Program-made: the position numbers and the translations under genes
Source of the DNA: a virus
DNA: 64,000 bases
IMG/VR virus record: IMGVR_UViG_3300022868_000009
Location: 186,001 to 250,000 of that record
Direction: 5' to 3' (one strand)
Shown here: positions 34,118 to 42,170 of the stretch, piece after piece
How positions within the stretch are numbered: the first letter of the stretch is position 1
How the letters are laid out: each line of letters begins with the position of its first letter
Notes under the pieces: generated by a model
What the model saw: the letters and a program-made list of their open reading frames with translations, nothing else
What the model was told of the DNA's origin: nothing
Database searches by the model: none

Positions 34118-35455
34118 ATGAGTAAAGAAACCCTAAACACAGGAATGGAAAAAGTATTCTTCCATTATATATTAGAAAACCCTAACCAGTTTTCTAATGT
34201 AGAACCGTATTTTTTCAGAAATGAAAATATACAATTTATCTACACTATTCTCAGAGATAACTATCTAAATAGTAAAAAGAAAATTGTACCAACACCACAA
34301 CAAATCTTTGCAATGACAAAATTGCACGATCCCAATGGTAAGATATCCGACAATTTAATTAAAATGTTACTTAAAGGAGATAATAGTCAATATGAAAATG
34401 ATTGGTTAGACCCTAGATTTAAAGCCTGGAAAATTTCTAATCTTGTTAAAAATAATGTTATGAAATCAATTGACTTTGTCAGAGGAATTGATGATGTAAA
34501 CTATGATAATGTTGTCGAAGTTGCATCAAAAATTAATCAAATGTTTAACGAAGTTCAACTTATTGATACAGACGAAGATGATCTCGGAGATGATTTCGAT
34601 GATCCAGAATCACATAAACAAGATTTTAATAAACATAAAATATCTACAGGTTGGAATTGTTTAGACAATATGATGAATGGTGGATGGGATTATGCATCAC
34701 TTATTGTTCTATTAGGTGAAACCAATGTTGGTAAATCTATGTGGCTAAATAATATAGCAGTTAATATAGCAAACCAAGGTAAAAATGTTGTTTTTGTAAC
34801 TTTAGAAATGGCTTCACATAAATGTATGAAGAGAATGGGATCAATGAGATTAAAAATTCCAGTTGATAGTTATGATGAAAAATCAAAAGATTCAATCTTC
34901 ATGAAAAATAAAATAAATCAACTTAAATCGAGTAACGGTGGTGTTTTTAATTCAACATCAGGCAAAATATATGTTAAAAAATTCCCAACAGGTGCTTGTA
35001 CAGTTACAGATTTAGACAATTATATAACAAAATTAGAACAAGTAAAAAAAATTAAAATTGATGCAGTTTTAGTTGATTATATTAATATTATGGGAATTGA
35101 AAAAGGTCTCGACTTCGCTAATATGCTTTTCCTTAAAGGTAAACATTTAGCTGAAGGTTTAAGATATCTTGCTGACAAACATAACGTAGCATTAATTACA
35201 GCAACACAAACTAATAAATCAGTATGGGGCGCTTCGGATATTTCTCTTAGAGATATTCCAGAATCAAAAGCAGTAGCAGAAACTGCTGATGCAGTGTGGG
35301 CAATCATTAGAAACAGTGAAATGAAAAGACAAAATAAATATAGACTCAAAGTTTTAAAACTTAGAGATGGTGAATATAAAGATGAACAAATAAGATATGA
35401 TTTTAACACTACTTTTCTTTCTATGGAAAATGATGAATTTGTCGGTACTACCTAA
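34118..35455 (+). CDS. Replicative DNA helicase, DnaB/gp41 family
   Basis: This is a 445-residue protein with an N-terminal helical domain (1-150), then the RecA-like helicase core: GETNVGKS Walker A (200-207), VVFVTLEMA (H1a), AVLVDYINIM (Walker B), and ALITATQTN (H3) with the DnaB 'SK.vaetaD.v' region. The hexamer unwinds the fork 5' to 3'. T4 gp41 is 475 residues, so the size fits. No fused primase is visible. Confidence 0.85.
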   Translation: MSKETLNTGMEKVFFHYILENPNQFSNVEPYFFRNENIQFIYTILRDNYLNSKKKIVPTPQQIFAMTKLHDPNGKISDNLIKMLLKGDNSQYENDWLDPRFKAWKISNLVKNNVMKSIDFVRGIDDVNYDNVVEVASKINQMFNEVQLIDTDEDDLGDDFDDPESHKQDFNKHKISTGWNCLDNMMNGGWDYASLIVLLGETNVGKSMWLNNIAVNIANQGKNVVFVTLEMASHKCMKRMGSMRLKIPVDSYDEKSKDSIFMKNKINQLKSSNGGVFNSTSGKIYVKKFPTGACTVTDLDNYITKLEQVKKIKIDAVLVDYINIMGIEKGLDFANMLFLKGKHLAEGLRYLADKHNVALITATQTNKSVWGASDISLRDIPESKAVAETADAVWAIIRNSEMKRQNKYRLKVLKLRDGEYKDEQIRYDFNTTFLSMENDEFVGTT

Positions 35456-35482
35456 AAATTTAGGTTAAAATATCACAAATAT

Positions 35483-36169
35483 ATGGCTAAAAAGAAATCT
35501 GAAATTAATAATTTAGATGATATTTTTGATGGATTTGAGAAAGAAATAATAAATACAGAATCAGATGCAGAATCAGAATCAGAACTAGATACAGAATCAG
35601 AATCAGAATCAGATATAGAACTAGATGATGAATTTGTAAAAGAGGAAGAAGATGATTTTGAAATTAGATTTAAATCCATTCAAAATAAACATAAATCTGA
35701 AGGTAAACACAGTCTTAATAGAGACACAATATTTAACGGTAAATTAGAAGAAAAAGTTGAAGATGAACAATATTTAACCGATGTGGATTACTATGATGTA
35801 AATCCAGCAAAAATTGAACAAGGTACTCAATTTGAATTTGAATCAAAATTCAATGAAGATTATATTAACCTTAAAGAACTAGAAAAAGATGTCTATGATC
35901 TACTATCAGAAAATACAAAACTAGATTTTACTGCTAATAGAAGAAAACCAAATAGACAAACCTTTAATTCGTACTACCAAATGTTACTTAACGAACTTAA
36001 ATATAAATATACTAAAAGTGAAATTTTTGTAACATTATCGTTTTACTTTACCGATAATATATTTAACATGTTTAAACTTTTAGATAAAAAACATGCAACA
36101 ATAATTATCATTGAATTAAAAAACAAAGGATACCTCGAAGATATTATAGGGGACTTTGATTTTCAATAA
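35483..36169 (+). CDS. Hypothetical replication-operon protein with acidic repeat
   Basis: This is a 228-residue protein with a repeat of ESES/ESD units at residues about 26-52 (a near-perfect SE/SD repeat encoded by repeated TCAGAA). The C-terminal helical half (FNSYYQMLLNELKYKYTKSEIFVTLSFYF) could bind helicase or primase. Lying between helicase and ribonucleotide reductase, it is a candidate loader or primase partner, but no family motif is seen. Confidence 0.5.
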   Translation: MAKKKSEINNLDDIFDGFEKEIINTESDAESESELDTESESESDIELDDEFVKEEEDDFEIRFKSIQNKHKSEGKHSLNRDTIFNGKLEEKVEDEQYLTDVDYYDVNPAKIEQGTQFEFESKFNEDYINLKELEKDVYDLLSENTKLDFTANRRKPNRQTFNSYYQMLLNELKYKYTKSEIFVTLSFYFTDNIFNMFKLLDKKHATIIIIELKNKGYLEDIIGDFDFQ

Positions 36170-36185
36170 AAAATTAAACTAATAT

Positions 36186-38711
36186 ATGAATTTTTATGAC
36201 AGAAACACAGTCTATGAATCTACATTAAAATATTTTAAAGGTGATCAACTCTCAGCTAATGTATGGATTAATAAATACGCACTCAAAGACTCAAATGGAA
36301 ATATATATGAACTTACACCAGATGATATGCATAAAAGATTATCTAAAGAATTACATAGAATAGAATCCAAATATATAAACCCAATATCAGAAGAAGAAAT
36401 ATATGATCTTATCAAAGATTTTAAATATATAGTTCCACAAGGTGGTTCAATGTCAGGGATAGGAAATAATTTACAAACTGTTTCACTTAGCAATTGTTTC
36501 GTTGTTGGAAATGAAGCAGATTCATATGGTGGAATATTTATGGCGGATCAAGAACAAGCACAACTTATGAAAAGAAGAGGAGGAGTTGGTCACGATATGT
36601 CTCACATTAGACCAAAAGGTTTTCCTGTTAAAAATTCAGCATTATCATCAACAGGTATAGTTCCATTTATGGAAAGATATTCAAATACAACAAGAGAAGT
36701 TGCACAAGATGGTAGAAGAGGTGCTCTTATGTTATCATGTTCAATAAAACATCCAGATATTGAAGAATTTATAGATGCTAAAATGGAACAAGGTAAAGTT
36801 ACAGGTGCAAACGTATCTGTTAAAATTACCGACGACTTTATGAAAGCCGCTTTAGAAGATAGTGTATTTTTTCAACAATATCCAATTGTTAGTGATAATC
36901 CAGTTATCGCAAAAGAAGTAAATGCTAAAAACATTTGGGATAAAATTGTGCATAATGCTTGGAAAAGTGCTGAACCTGGTATAATGTTTTGGGATACTAT
37001 GATTAATGAATCTATTCCAGATTGCTACTCAGATTTAGGCTATAAAACAGTATCAACAAATCCATGTGGTGAGATCCCTTTATGTCCGTATGATTCTTGT
37101 AGATTACTAGCTATTAATCTTTATTCTTATGTTAAAGATCCTTTCACCAAAAATGCTAAATTTAACTATGAATTATTTGGCGAACATGTAATAATCGCAC
37201 AAAGATTTATGGATGATATTATCGATCTAGAAATAGAAAAAATTGATAGTATACTTAAAAAAATTAAAAGTGATCCAGAAAATCAATTAATCAAACAAGT
37301 AGAAATAGATCTTTGGAAAAAGATACAACATAAAGCTAAAGAAGGTAGAAGAACAGGATTAGGCGTAACAGCCGAAGGTGATATGTTAGCAGCTCTCAAT
37401 ATTAAATATGGTACTAAAAAAGGAACCGAATTTTCAGCAAAAATACACAAATTATTAGCTATCGAAGCATATACATCATCTTGTATCATGGCTGAAGAAA
37501 GAGGCGCTTTTGAGATATATGATTTTGATAGAGAAAAGAACAATCCTCTTATTAAAAGATTATTTGAAGCAAAACCAGAACTTGAAGAACTACACAAAAA
37601 ACATGGTAGAAGAAATATTGCATTATTAACTATTGCACCAACTGGAACAGTATCTCTAATGACACAAACAACATCAGGAATTGAACCGGTATTTCAGTTA
37701 TATTATAAAAGAAATAGAAAAGTAAATCCTAATGACAAAGATTCTAGAGTTGATTTTGTAGATGAAATAGGTGATGCATGGGAATCATATAATGTATTTC
37801 ATCCAAAATTCTTCAAATGGCTTAAAATTAATGATTACAATATTGAAAAAGTTAAGTTGATGTCAAATAATGATATTGCTGTAGTAATTGAAAAAACACC
37901 TTGGGCTGGTGCAACATCAGCCGATGTAGATTGGCTTGAAAAAGTTAAAATGCAAGGAGAAATTCAAAAATGGGTTGATCATTCTATTAGTGTAACAGTT
38001 AATTTACCTAAAGAAGTAACAGAAGAAATGGTTTCTAAAGTATATGAAGAAGCATGGAAATCTGGTTGTAAAGGTATAACAGTTTATAGAGAAGGTTCTA
38101 GGAGTGGTGTATTAGTTTCAACAAATGATGATGAAAAGAAAACACTTGAACAAATTATTAAAGAAAACAATGCTCCTCGAAGACCAAAAAATATGGAATG
38201 TGATATTCTTAGATTCCAAAACAAAGGCGAAAAATGGATCGGTTTTGTAGGTTTATTAGAAGGACAACCTTATGAAATATTTACTGGTATTATTGATTCT
38301 TTCAATATTCCAACATATGTAGAAAAAGGTGTGGTTAGAAAAATGAGAGATGAAAATGGTAAATCTAGATATGATTTTGTATATGAAGATAAAGATGGAT
38401 ATGAAGTTATTATGACTGGTTTAAGTAGAGCCTTCAATAGAGAATATTGGAATACAGGTAAATTCATCTCTGCTATTTTAAGACACGGTATGCCATTACC
38501 AAATGTAATTGCTTTAATGGACTCAATTAGTTTAGATGGTGATTATATAGGAACTTGGAAATCAGGTGTTAAGAGAATGCTTAAAAAATACATTAAAGAT
38601 AATACAACAATATCAGCAGTTTGTCCAGAATGTGGACAAGATACATTAGTATTTAATAGTGGTTGTGTACAATGCACAAACCCAGAATGTGTTTATTCAA
38701 AATGTGAATAA
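36186..38711 (+). CDS. nrdJ: Ribonucleotide reductase, class II (adenosylcobalamin-dependent) type
   Basis: This 841-residue protein carries the reductase barrel: SLSNCFVV (Cys104, redox Cys), RRGGVGHDMS, NPCGEIPL (292-296; Cys294 radical site and Glu296), Cys305 in DSCRLLAIN as the second redox Cys, and TIAPTGTVSLM later. It ends with a CPECG...CVQC...CVYSKC zinc/thiol tail, which is typical of class II NrdJ enzymes. No R2 (NrdB) gene is in the window. It reduces ribonucleotides to deoxyribonucleotides for replication. Class II rather than I is inferred from the tail and missing partner. Thioredoxin at 11613 may recycle it. Confidence 0.8.
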   Translation: MNFYDRNTVYESTLKYFKGDQLSANVWINKYALKDSNGNIYELTPDDMHKRLSKELHRIESKYINPISEEEIYDLIKDFKYIVPQGGSMSGIGNNLQTVSLSNCFVVGNEADSYGGIFMADQEQAQLMKRRGGVGHDMSHIRPKGFPVKNSALSSTGIVPFMERYSNTTREVAQDGRRGALMLSCSIKHPDIEEFIDAKMEQGKVTGANVSVKITDDFMKAALEDSVFFQQYPIVSDNPVIAKEVNAKNIWDKIVHNAWKSAEPGIMFWDTMINESIPDCYSDLGYKTVSTNPCGEIPLCPYDSCRLLAINLYSYVKDPFTKNAKFNYELFGEHVIIAQRFMDDIIDLEIEKIDSILKKIKSDPENQLIKQVEIDLWKKIQHKAKEGRRTGLGVTAEGDMLAALNIKYGTKKGTEFSAKIHKLLAIEAYTSSCIMAEERGAFEIYDFDREKNNPLIKRLFEAKPELEELHKKHGRRNIALLTIAPTGTVSLMTQTTSGIEPVFQLYYKRNRKVNPNDKDSRVDFVDEIGDAWESYNVFHPKFFKWLKINDYNIEKVKLMSNNDIAVVIEKTPWAGATSADVDWLEKVKMQGEIQKWVDHSISVTVNLPKEVTEEMVSKVYEEAWKSGCKGITVYREGSRSGVLVSTNDDEKKTLEQIIKENNAPRRPKNMECDILRFQNKGEKWIGFVGLLEGQPYEIFTGIIDSFNIPTYVEKGVVRKMRDENGKSRYDFVYEDKDGYEVIMTGLSRAFNREYWNTGKFISAILRHGMPLPNVIALMDSISLDGDYIGTWKSGVKRMLKKYIKDNTTISAVCPECGQDTLVFNSGCVQCTNPECVYSKCE

Positions 38712-38712
38712 T

Positions 38713-39015
38713 ATGTGGAAACCTAGAATAAAAAAGACAAAAGATGATCTCTACACAGAAATAAATCAAATTCTAATAAAATCTGGTTTATCTGATGGAG
38801 AAAACTTCTATGGTTTAAATCACACAGAAGTTGTTACTATAGTTTACGAATATTGTAAGATATTAGAATTTAAATTATATTTCAAATCTTTTAAAACTTT
38901 AGGAGTACCTCTAAGACAATTATATACTTGTTGTGAAAAACTTAGTATGTTAGAAAAAAAAGAAATACTGGAATTTCGAAAAACAATACCTACAAAGAAA
39001 AAAGATGACAAATAA
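38713..39015 (+). CDS. Hypothetical 100-residue protein
   Basis: The start at 38713 (MWKPRIKKTKDDL) is chosen because a longer frame from 38659 would lie inside the reductase gene. The protein is helical with several Cys. Last gene of the replication operon: its stop codon lies in the terminator stem-loop. Confidence 0.55.
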   Translation: MWKPRIKKTKDDLYTEINQILIKSGLSDGENFYGLNHTEVVTIVYEYCKILEFKLYFKSFKTLGVPLRQLYTCCEKLSMLEKKEILEFRKTIPTKKKDDK

Positions 39016-39028
39016 AGTCATCTTTTTT
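39000..39028 (+). terminator. Intrinsic terminator of the replication operon
   Basis: AAAAGATGAC / GTCATCTTTT stem with AAATAAA loop and a T tail. The hairpin overlaps the last codons and stop of the preceding gene. Confidence 0.75.
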
Positions 39029-39134
39029 GTAAAAATAAATCACATGAAAGTTAAATATAGATTTTATTAAATTATTAAATAAAAAATCCCAAGCTGAATC
39101 AGATTTTATAAAATTTTCTGATAAATTTGATTTC

Positions 39135-39395
39135 ATGGACTATAAAATGTGTGTTGAAATTACTAAAATTATAGAATCTATACATAATTATGATGATTTC
39201 GATGATGATTTCGATGGTGTGTCATGTTTTACAGATATTACAAATCTTGATATATTTTGGGATATTGGTGAATTATCAAAAATAGTAACATTGACTATTC
39301 TTATTGGTAGTTCAGAAATATTTTTATATACTATAAATAATGATGAAATATTTATGAATGAAACTTGTTTCTATGTAATTCAACAATCTTATTAA
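39135..39395 (+). CDS. Hypothetical protein, 5' end uncertain
   Basis: This 86-residue, Asp-rich protein is unrecognised. The frame is open for about 80 bases before the ATG and would add IDFIKLLNKKSQAESDFIKFS, which looks protein-like but has no ATG, GTG or TTG at a fitting place (an ATG at 39044 is out of frame). A start lost by mutation or a non-standard start is possible. It overlaps the Mre11-like gene tail by 44 bases. Confidence 0.45.
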   Translation: MDYKMCVEITKIIESIHNYDDFDDDFDGVSCFTDITNLDIFWDIGELSKIVTLTILIGSSEIFLYTINNDEIFMNETCFYVIQQSY

Positions 39396-40101
39396 ACTCA
39401 TCTAATAGTTCTTCACTATTTTCAGAATTATCAATATATTCTTTTACCAATTCCTCTACATCAAAAGATTCATCATTGATAGTTATTGGTTCAGTTATAT
39501 CTTTAGGGTAAGTAATCTTCTTAAAATCAAACTTAGATAAAACAATATCAAGTTTAAGTTTATGTTCAATAGCATTTTCCGTTAATTCTAATTCAATCCA
39601 ATTATTCTTAACCCATTCTTTGTCAATGCCTTCTAACTCATCAACATTATCAATTTTGACTTTACCAAATCTCGGACTAGTTGTATTTTCATAGAATTTG
39701 TGAGTTCCACTATCTTCATCAATAACTACAAAGCCAATTTTTTTATAATCTCTTTTCAATTGATATAATCCATCAATTTCATAATTTGCATCTATTTTAT
39801 CATAATACTCAATATTTGGATAATATTTGAAAATATAATTTTTCTTCGAATTTTCTACTTTTACAGGTAAAATAGTTGATATATTATCTAATATTATTGC
39901 AACATAATATAATATATCTATATTAATGTTTTGTCCATTAAATATGTTGCCAGTTATATGAAGTGTGTCTTCTTTATTTGCATTTTTATGTAATAAAGGA
40001 ATGAAAATATTATTAAAATAATCTTGCATCATTTTAAAAATATCAGAATCATTATTTTTCCATCCAAACAAGGGATTAGATATAACAAAGTTTTTAGACA
40101 T
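39352..40101 (-). CDS. Mre11/SbcD (gp47)-like protein lacking metal-binding residues
   Basis: This is a 249-residue protein with the layout of phage gp47/SbcD phosphoesterases: an N-terminal FVISNPLFGWKNND where active enzymes have SDxHxGxxxx, then DTLHITGNIFNGQNIN where they have GDIFDxxxxN, and strands corresponding to the third motif without NHD. Asp to Asn, His to Leu and Asp to Asn changes at these points remove the two-metal site. It is either a pseudo-enzyme with a binding role or a diverged paralogue of an active gp47 elsewhere. No gp46/SbcC gene is next to it in the window. Confidence 0.55.
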   Translation of the reverse strand: MSKNFVISNPLFGWKNNDSDIFKMMQDYFNNIFIPLLHKNANKEDTLHITGNIFNGQNINIDILYYVAIILDNISTILPVKVENSKKNYIFKYYPNIEYYDKIDANYEIDGLYQLKRDYKKIGFVVIDEDSGTHKFYENTTSPRFGKVKIDNVDELEGIDKEWVKNNWIELELTENAIEHKLKLDIVLSKFDFKKITYPKDITEPITINDESFDVEELVKEYIDNSENSEELLDEFNKIVELHRNKFHS

Positions 40102-40118
40102 GTCTTTTATATTAAAAA

Positions 40119-40586
40119 TTAACCAGAAAGTTTACTTTTACAAATATTACCTAATTGTCCTAATGCTTTATAATTAATATTTTCAAACATTTCCCAAGTG
40201 ACTACTTCTACATCTTCAAATCTTTGTGTTTGTGGTCCTTGTAAATTATGAATTTGTTGTGGTTTAGGGTATGATATAACTTCATTTAAACTATTTTCAC
40301 CAATAAACTGGTTTAATCCGTTTGGATCATTGGCAGGTTTTCTTTTTTTATTTTGTTGAATATAAGGATTGCTGTTTGTTTGTGGAACACCATTAACTTT
40401 AATCTCACAATCTATATTCCATCCATCATTAAGATTTTCATTGATTTGATATTGACTCAAATCTGGAGTCTCATTTAATGATTCCATATCATCATACTGT
40501 GGAGTTTCATTTAAAGGTTTTAATTCCTCTTCACTATTATTGTTTTCTTGTACTTGTTTAAATGCTTTTAAATATTCCTCATTCAT
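40119..40586 (-). CDS. Disordered protein with repeated LNE sites
   Basis: This 155-residue Asn/Gln/Pro-rich protein starts MNEEYLKAFKQVQE. It contains LNETP twice and LNDG and LNEV once each. LNE fits the (I/L)xE consensus of T4-like prohead protease, so it might be cut into internal peptides in the head. It lacks other features. Confidence 0.5.
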   Translation of the reverse strand: MNEEYLKAFKQVQENNNSEEELKPLNETPQYDDMESLNETPDLSQYQINENLNDGWNIDCEIKVNGVPQTNSNPYIQQNKKRKPANDPNGLNQFIGENSLNEVISYPKPQQIHNLQGPQTQRFEDVEVVTWEMFENINYKALGQLGNICKSKLSG

Positions 40587-40606
40587 GACAAAATTTGTTA
40601 TTTTTT

Positions 40607-40616
40607 CTATATATAA
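40607..40616 (-). promoter_or_regulatory. Late-type promoter directly behind a terminator
   Basis: TTATATATAG on the minus strand, ending 20 nt before the ATG at 40586. Its upstream T's are the U-tract of the terminator at 40613-40640. Confidence 0.55.
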
Positions 40617-40640
40617 AAAAAACCAGTTATAAACTGGTTT
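40613..40640 (-). terminator. Terminator after the polynucleotide kinase gene
   Basis: AAACCAGTT / AACTGGTTT stem (40632-40640 with 40620-40628), followed on the minus strand by eight T's. It begins at the kinase stop codon. Confidence 0.75.
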
Positions 40641-41238
40641 AATTCAATGTATCTGTAAACTTAACAGTGGAAAACTTTTTATTAAGTTGATTCTTTATTT
40701 TGTTCTTAAATGTATCATCCCATTCACCATCATATTTCAAATCATTAACAACAGATTTTTTAAAATCATTAAATTGTCTTTGAATAACTTCATAAGGTAC
40801 ATTTGATCTAATTTCACCATTATCAATTTGACTTCTTATTCTATGATTAGATATTTCTACACCAGGTCTAAAAACAATAGCTGTTTTCTTAACATCAAGA
40901 AACTGTTTAATAGAGCTATTTCTTGTTGTACTATTTGTATTAATAGCATCTAAAACAGCCACACCATATTCTTTTAATAATACTTTAATTCTAGCATATG
41001 CAACTTCCCATGCTTTTTTAGATCTCCACCAATCTCCACTGTTTCCAGCATTTATGTCACCGTATAATTCTAATCTAATATCATCTGGCGCAATTCGAAT
41101 ATCATCAATTGTTAAGCCGTTCTTATCTAATATTTTTTTAACTTCTGGAAAATCATTTAAAAATACATTATTAAAATAAGTTGATTTTCCGGAACCTGAA
41201 ATTCCAATTGGAAAATATAGAATTGGTTTATTTGCCAT
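40639..41238 (-). CDS. Polynucleotide 5'-kinase-like P-loop protein
   Basis: This is a 199-residue protein with Walker A GISGSGKST (12-20), then APDDIRLELYGD (like the 'SRDxIR..LxG' lid/substrate motif of T4 Pnkp kinase), and a 'VAVLDAINTNSTTR' segment equal to 'vivD.tN....R'. No 3'-phosphatase domain is fused. With the RNA ligase at 4321 it would allow repair of cut RNA: 5'-phosphorylation, then sealing. The 3' end healing may need another enzyme. Confidence 0.75.
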   Translation of the reverse strand: MANKPILYFPIGISGSGKSTYFNNVFLNDFPEVKKILDKNGLTIDDIRIAPDDIRLELYGDINAGNSGDWWRSKKAWEVAYARIKVLLKEYGVAVLDAINTNSTTRNSSIKQFLDVKKTAIVFRPGVEISNHRIRSQIDNGEIRSNVPYEVIQRQFNDFKKSVVNDLKYDGEWDDTFKNKIKNQLNKKFSTVKFTDTLN

Positions 41239-41266
41239 ATTATTACGTTTTTTGATTTAACTTTAA

Positions 41267-41278
41267 TTTATATATAAA
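41267..41278. promoter_or_regulatory. Palindromic late-type box between divergent genes
   Basis: TTTATATATAAA is self-complementary and lies between the kinase (minus) and the gene at 41298 (plus, 20-nt spacing from TTATATATAA). It may drive both. Confidence 0.5.
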
Positions 41279-41297
41279 ACAAATATAATAAATTTAT

Positions 41298-42158
41298 ATG
41301 AAAGAACCTGATGAAATTGAAAATTTTTTTACTTTTGAAAATGAAGATGAAGATGAAGAAAATAAAAAAGAAGCAAAAGAAGTTAAAAAAAGAATTGAAG
41401 AAGATCATATTAAAGAAGTAAAATCTAATATCTCTGAACTTGAAGATAATATTCAAAATATACTTGATGAAATAGAAGAACCCGTCGAAAACCTTTTTCC
41501 TACCAATGATTTATTACCAGATCTCGATATGGAAATTGATATTCATGATTATGAAAAAGATATTCAAATGGTTAAAATTGCAGCAAGTGAAACAATTACT
41601 TGTTTAGCTAATCTTTATCTTGATGGAGAAACAATGAAAAATAAAAATATTAATAGTATTATTAAAGACGACGCTAATAAATTATCAGAACTTAATTTTA
41701 ATGTAACTCAAACTAAAAGAGCATTAATAATGTGTATGAGACAATTAGATTTAGGTATAAATGATCCTGAAATGTTTCAATCTGTTACTATGTTTCAAAA
41801 AGAAATGAGGGAAACAATCAAAATGGCGTATGGATTACAAATTCAAATGAAAGACTTCTATAAAGGACTTAAAAGTGAATTAGATGAACTTAATAAAGGT
41901 GACGATTTAGAAGATGAATTAGGTGTAAGTGAAATGAATATTATAGGTGACCCTAAAGAACTTAATAATATACTTGAAGCAATGCAAAATGATAGAACAC
42001 TTTTAACTTATAATGAAGAAAGAAAAGAAAGAGAAGAAAGAGAAAGGCTAGAAGATGAAGAGTTCGAAGAAAATAGAAAAAGAAGATTAAAAGAAAAAGA
42101 ATCTGAAGAAAAAGAAACTAAAAAAGAAAATATACCTAAAGAAGAAAATCCTGATTAA
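41298..42158 (+). CDS. Acidic helical protein, possibly small terminase-like
   Basis: This is a 286-residue protein with a very acidic N-terminus (ENEDEDEENKKEAKEV), a helical core (about 95-200: ASETITCLANLYLDGETMKNKNIN...TKRALIMCMRQLDLGINDPEMFQ...MREMTIKMA-like), and a Glu/Arg/Lys-rich tail that is a single long helix. The core resembles the helical proteins annotated as small terminase in some large Bacteroidota phages. This is a weak match and no large terminase is in the window. Confidence 0.5.
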   Translation: MKEPDEIENFFTFENEDEDEENKKEAKEVKKRIEEDHIKEVKSNISELEDNIQNILDEIEEPVENLFPTNDLLPDLDMEIDIHDYEKDIQMVKIAASETITCLANLYLDGETMKNKNINSIIKDDANKLSELNFNVTQTKRALIMCMRQLDLGINDPEMFQSVTMFQKEMRETIKMAYGLQIQMKDFYKGLKSELDELNKGDDLEDELGVSEMNIIGDPKELNNILEAMQNDRTLLTYNEERKEREERERLEDEEFEENRKRRLKEKESEEKETKKENIPKEENPD

Positions 42159-42170
42159 AATCAGGATTTT
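42145..42170. terminator. Bidirectional terminator holding both stop codons
   Basis: AAAATCCTGATT, 2-base loop, AATCAGGATTTT: a 12-bp perfect palindrome with A/T tracts on both sides. The stop of the plus gene (42156-42158) and of the minus gene (42161) are inside it. Confidence 0.85.

Noticed and set aside
35560-35635. Possible CRISPR-like or intergenic repeat
   Set aside because: The TCAGAA repeat is inside a coding frame and encodes the SE/SD acidic stretch; no spacers exist.
38659-38712. Upstream start for the gene at 38713
   Set aside because: The region is the zinc-tail coding part of the reductase gene in another frame.
41298-42158. Firm small-terminase call
   Set aside because: Only helical composition and a loose core resemblance support it; no large terminase is nearby.
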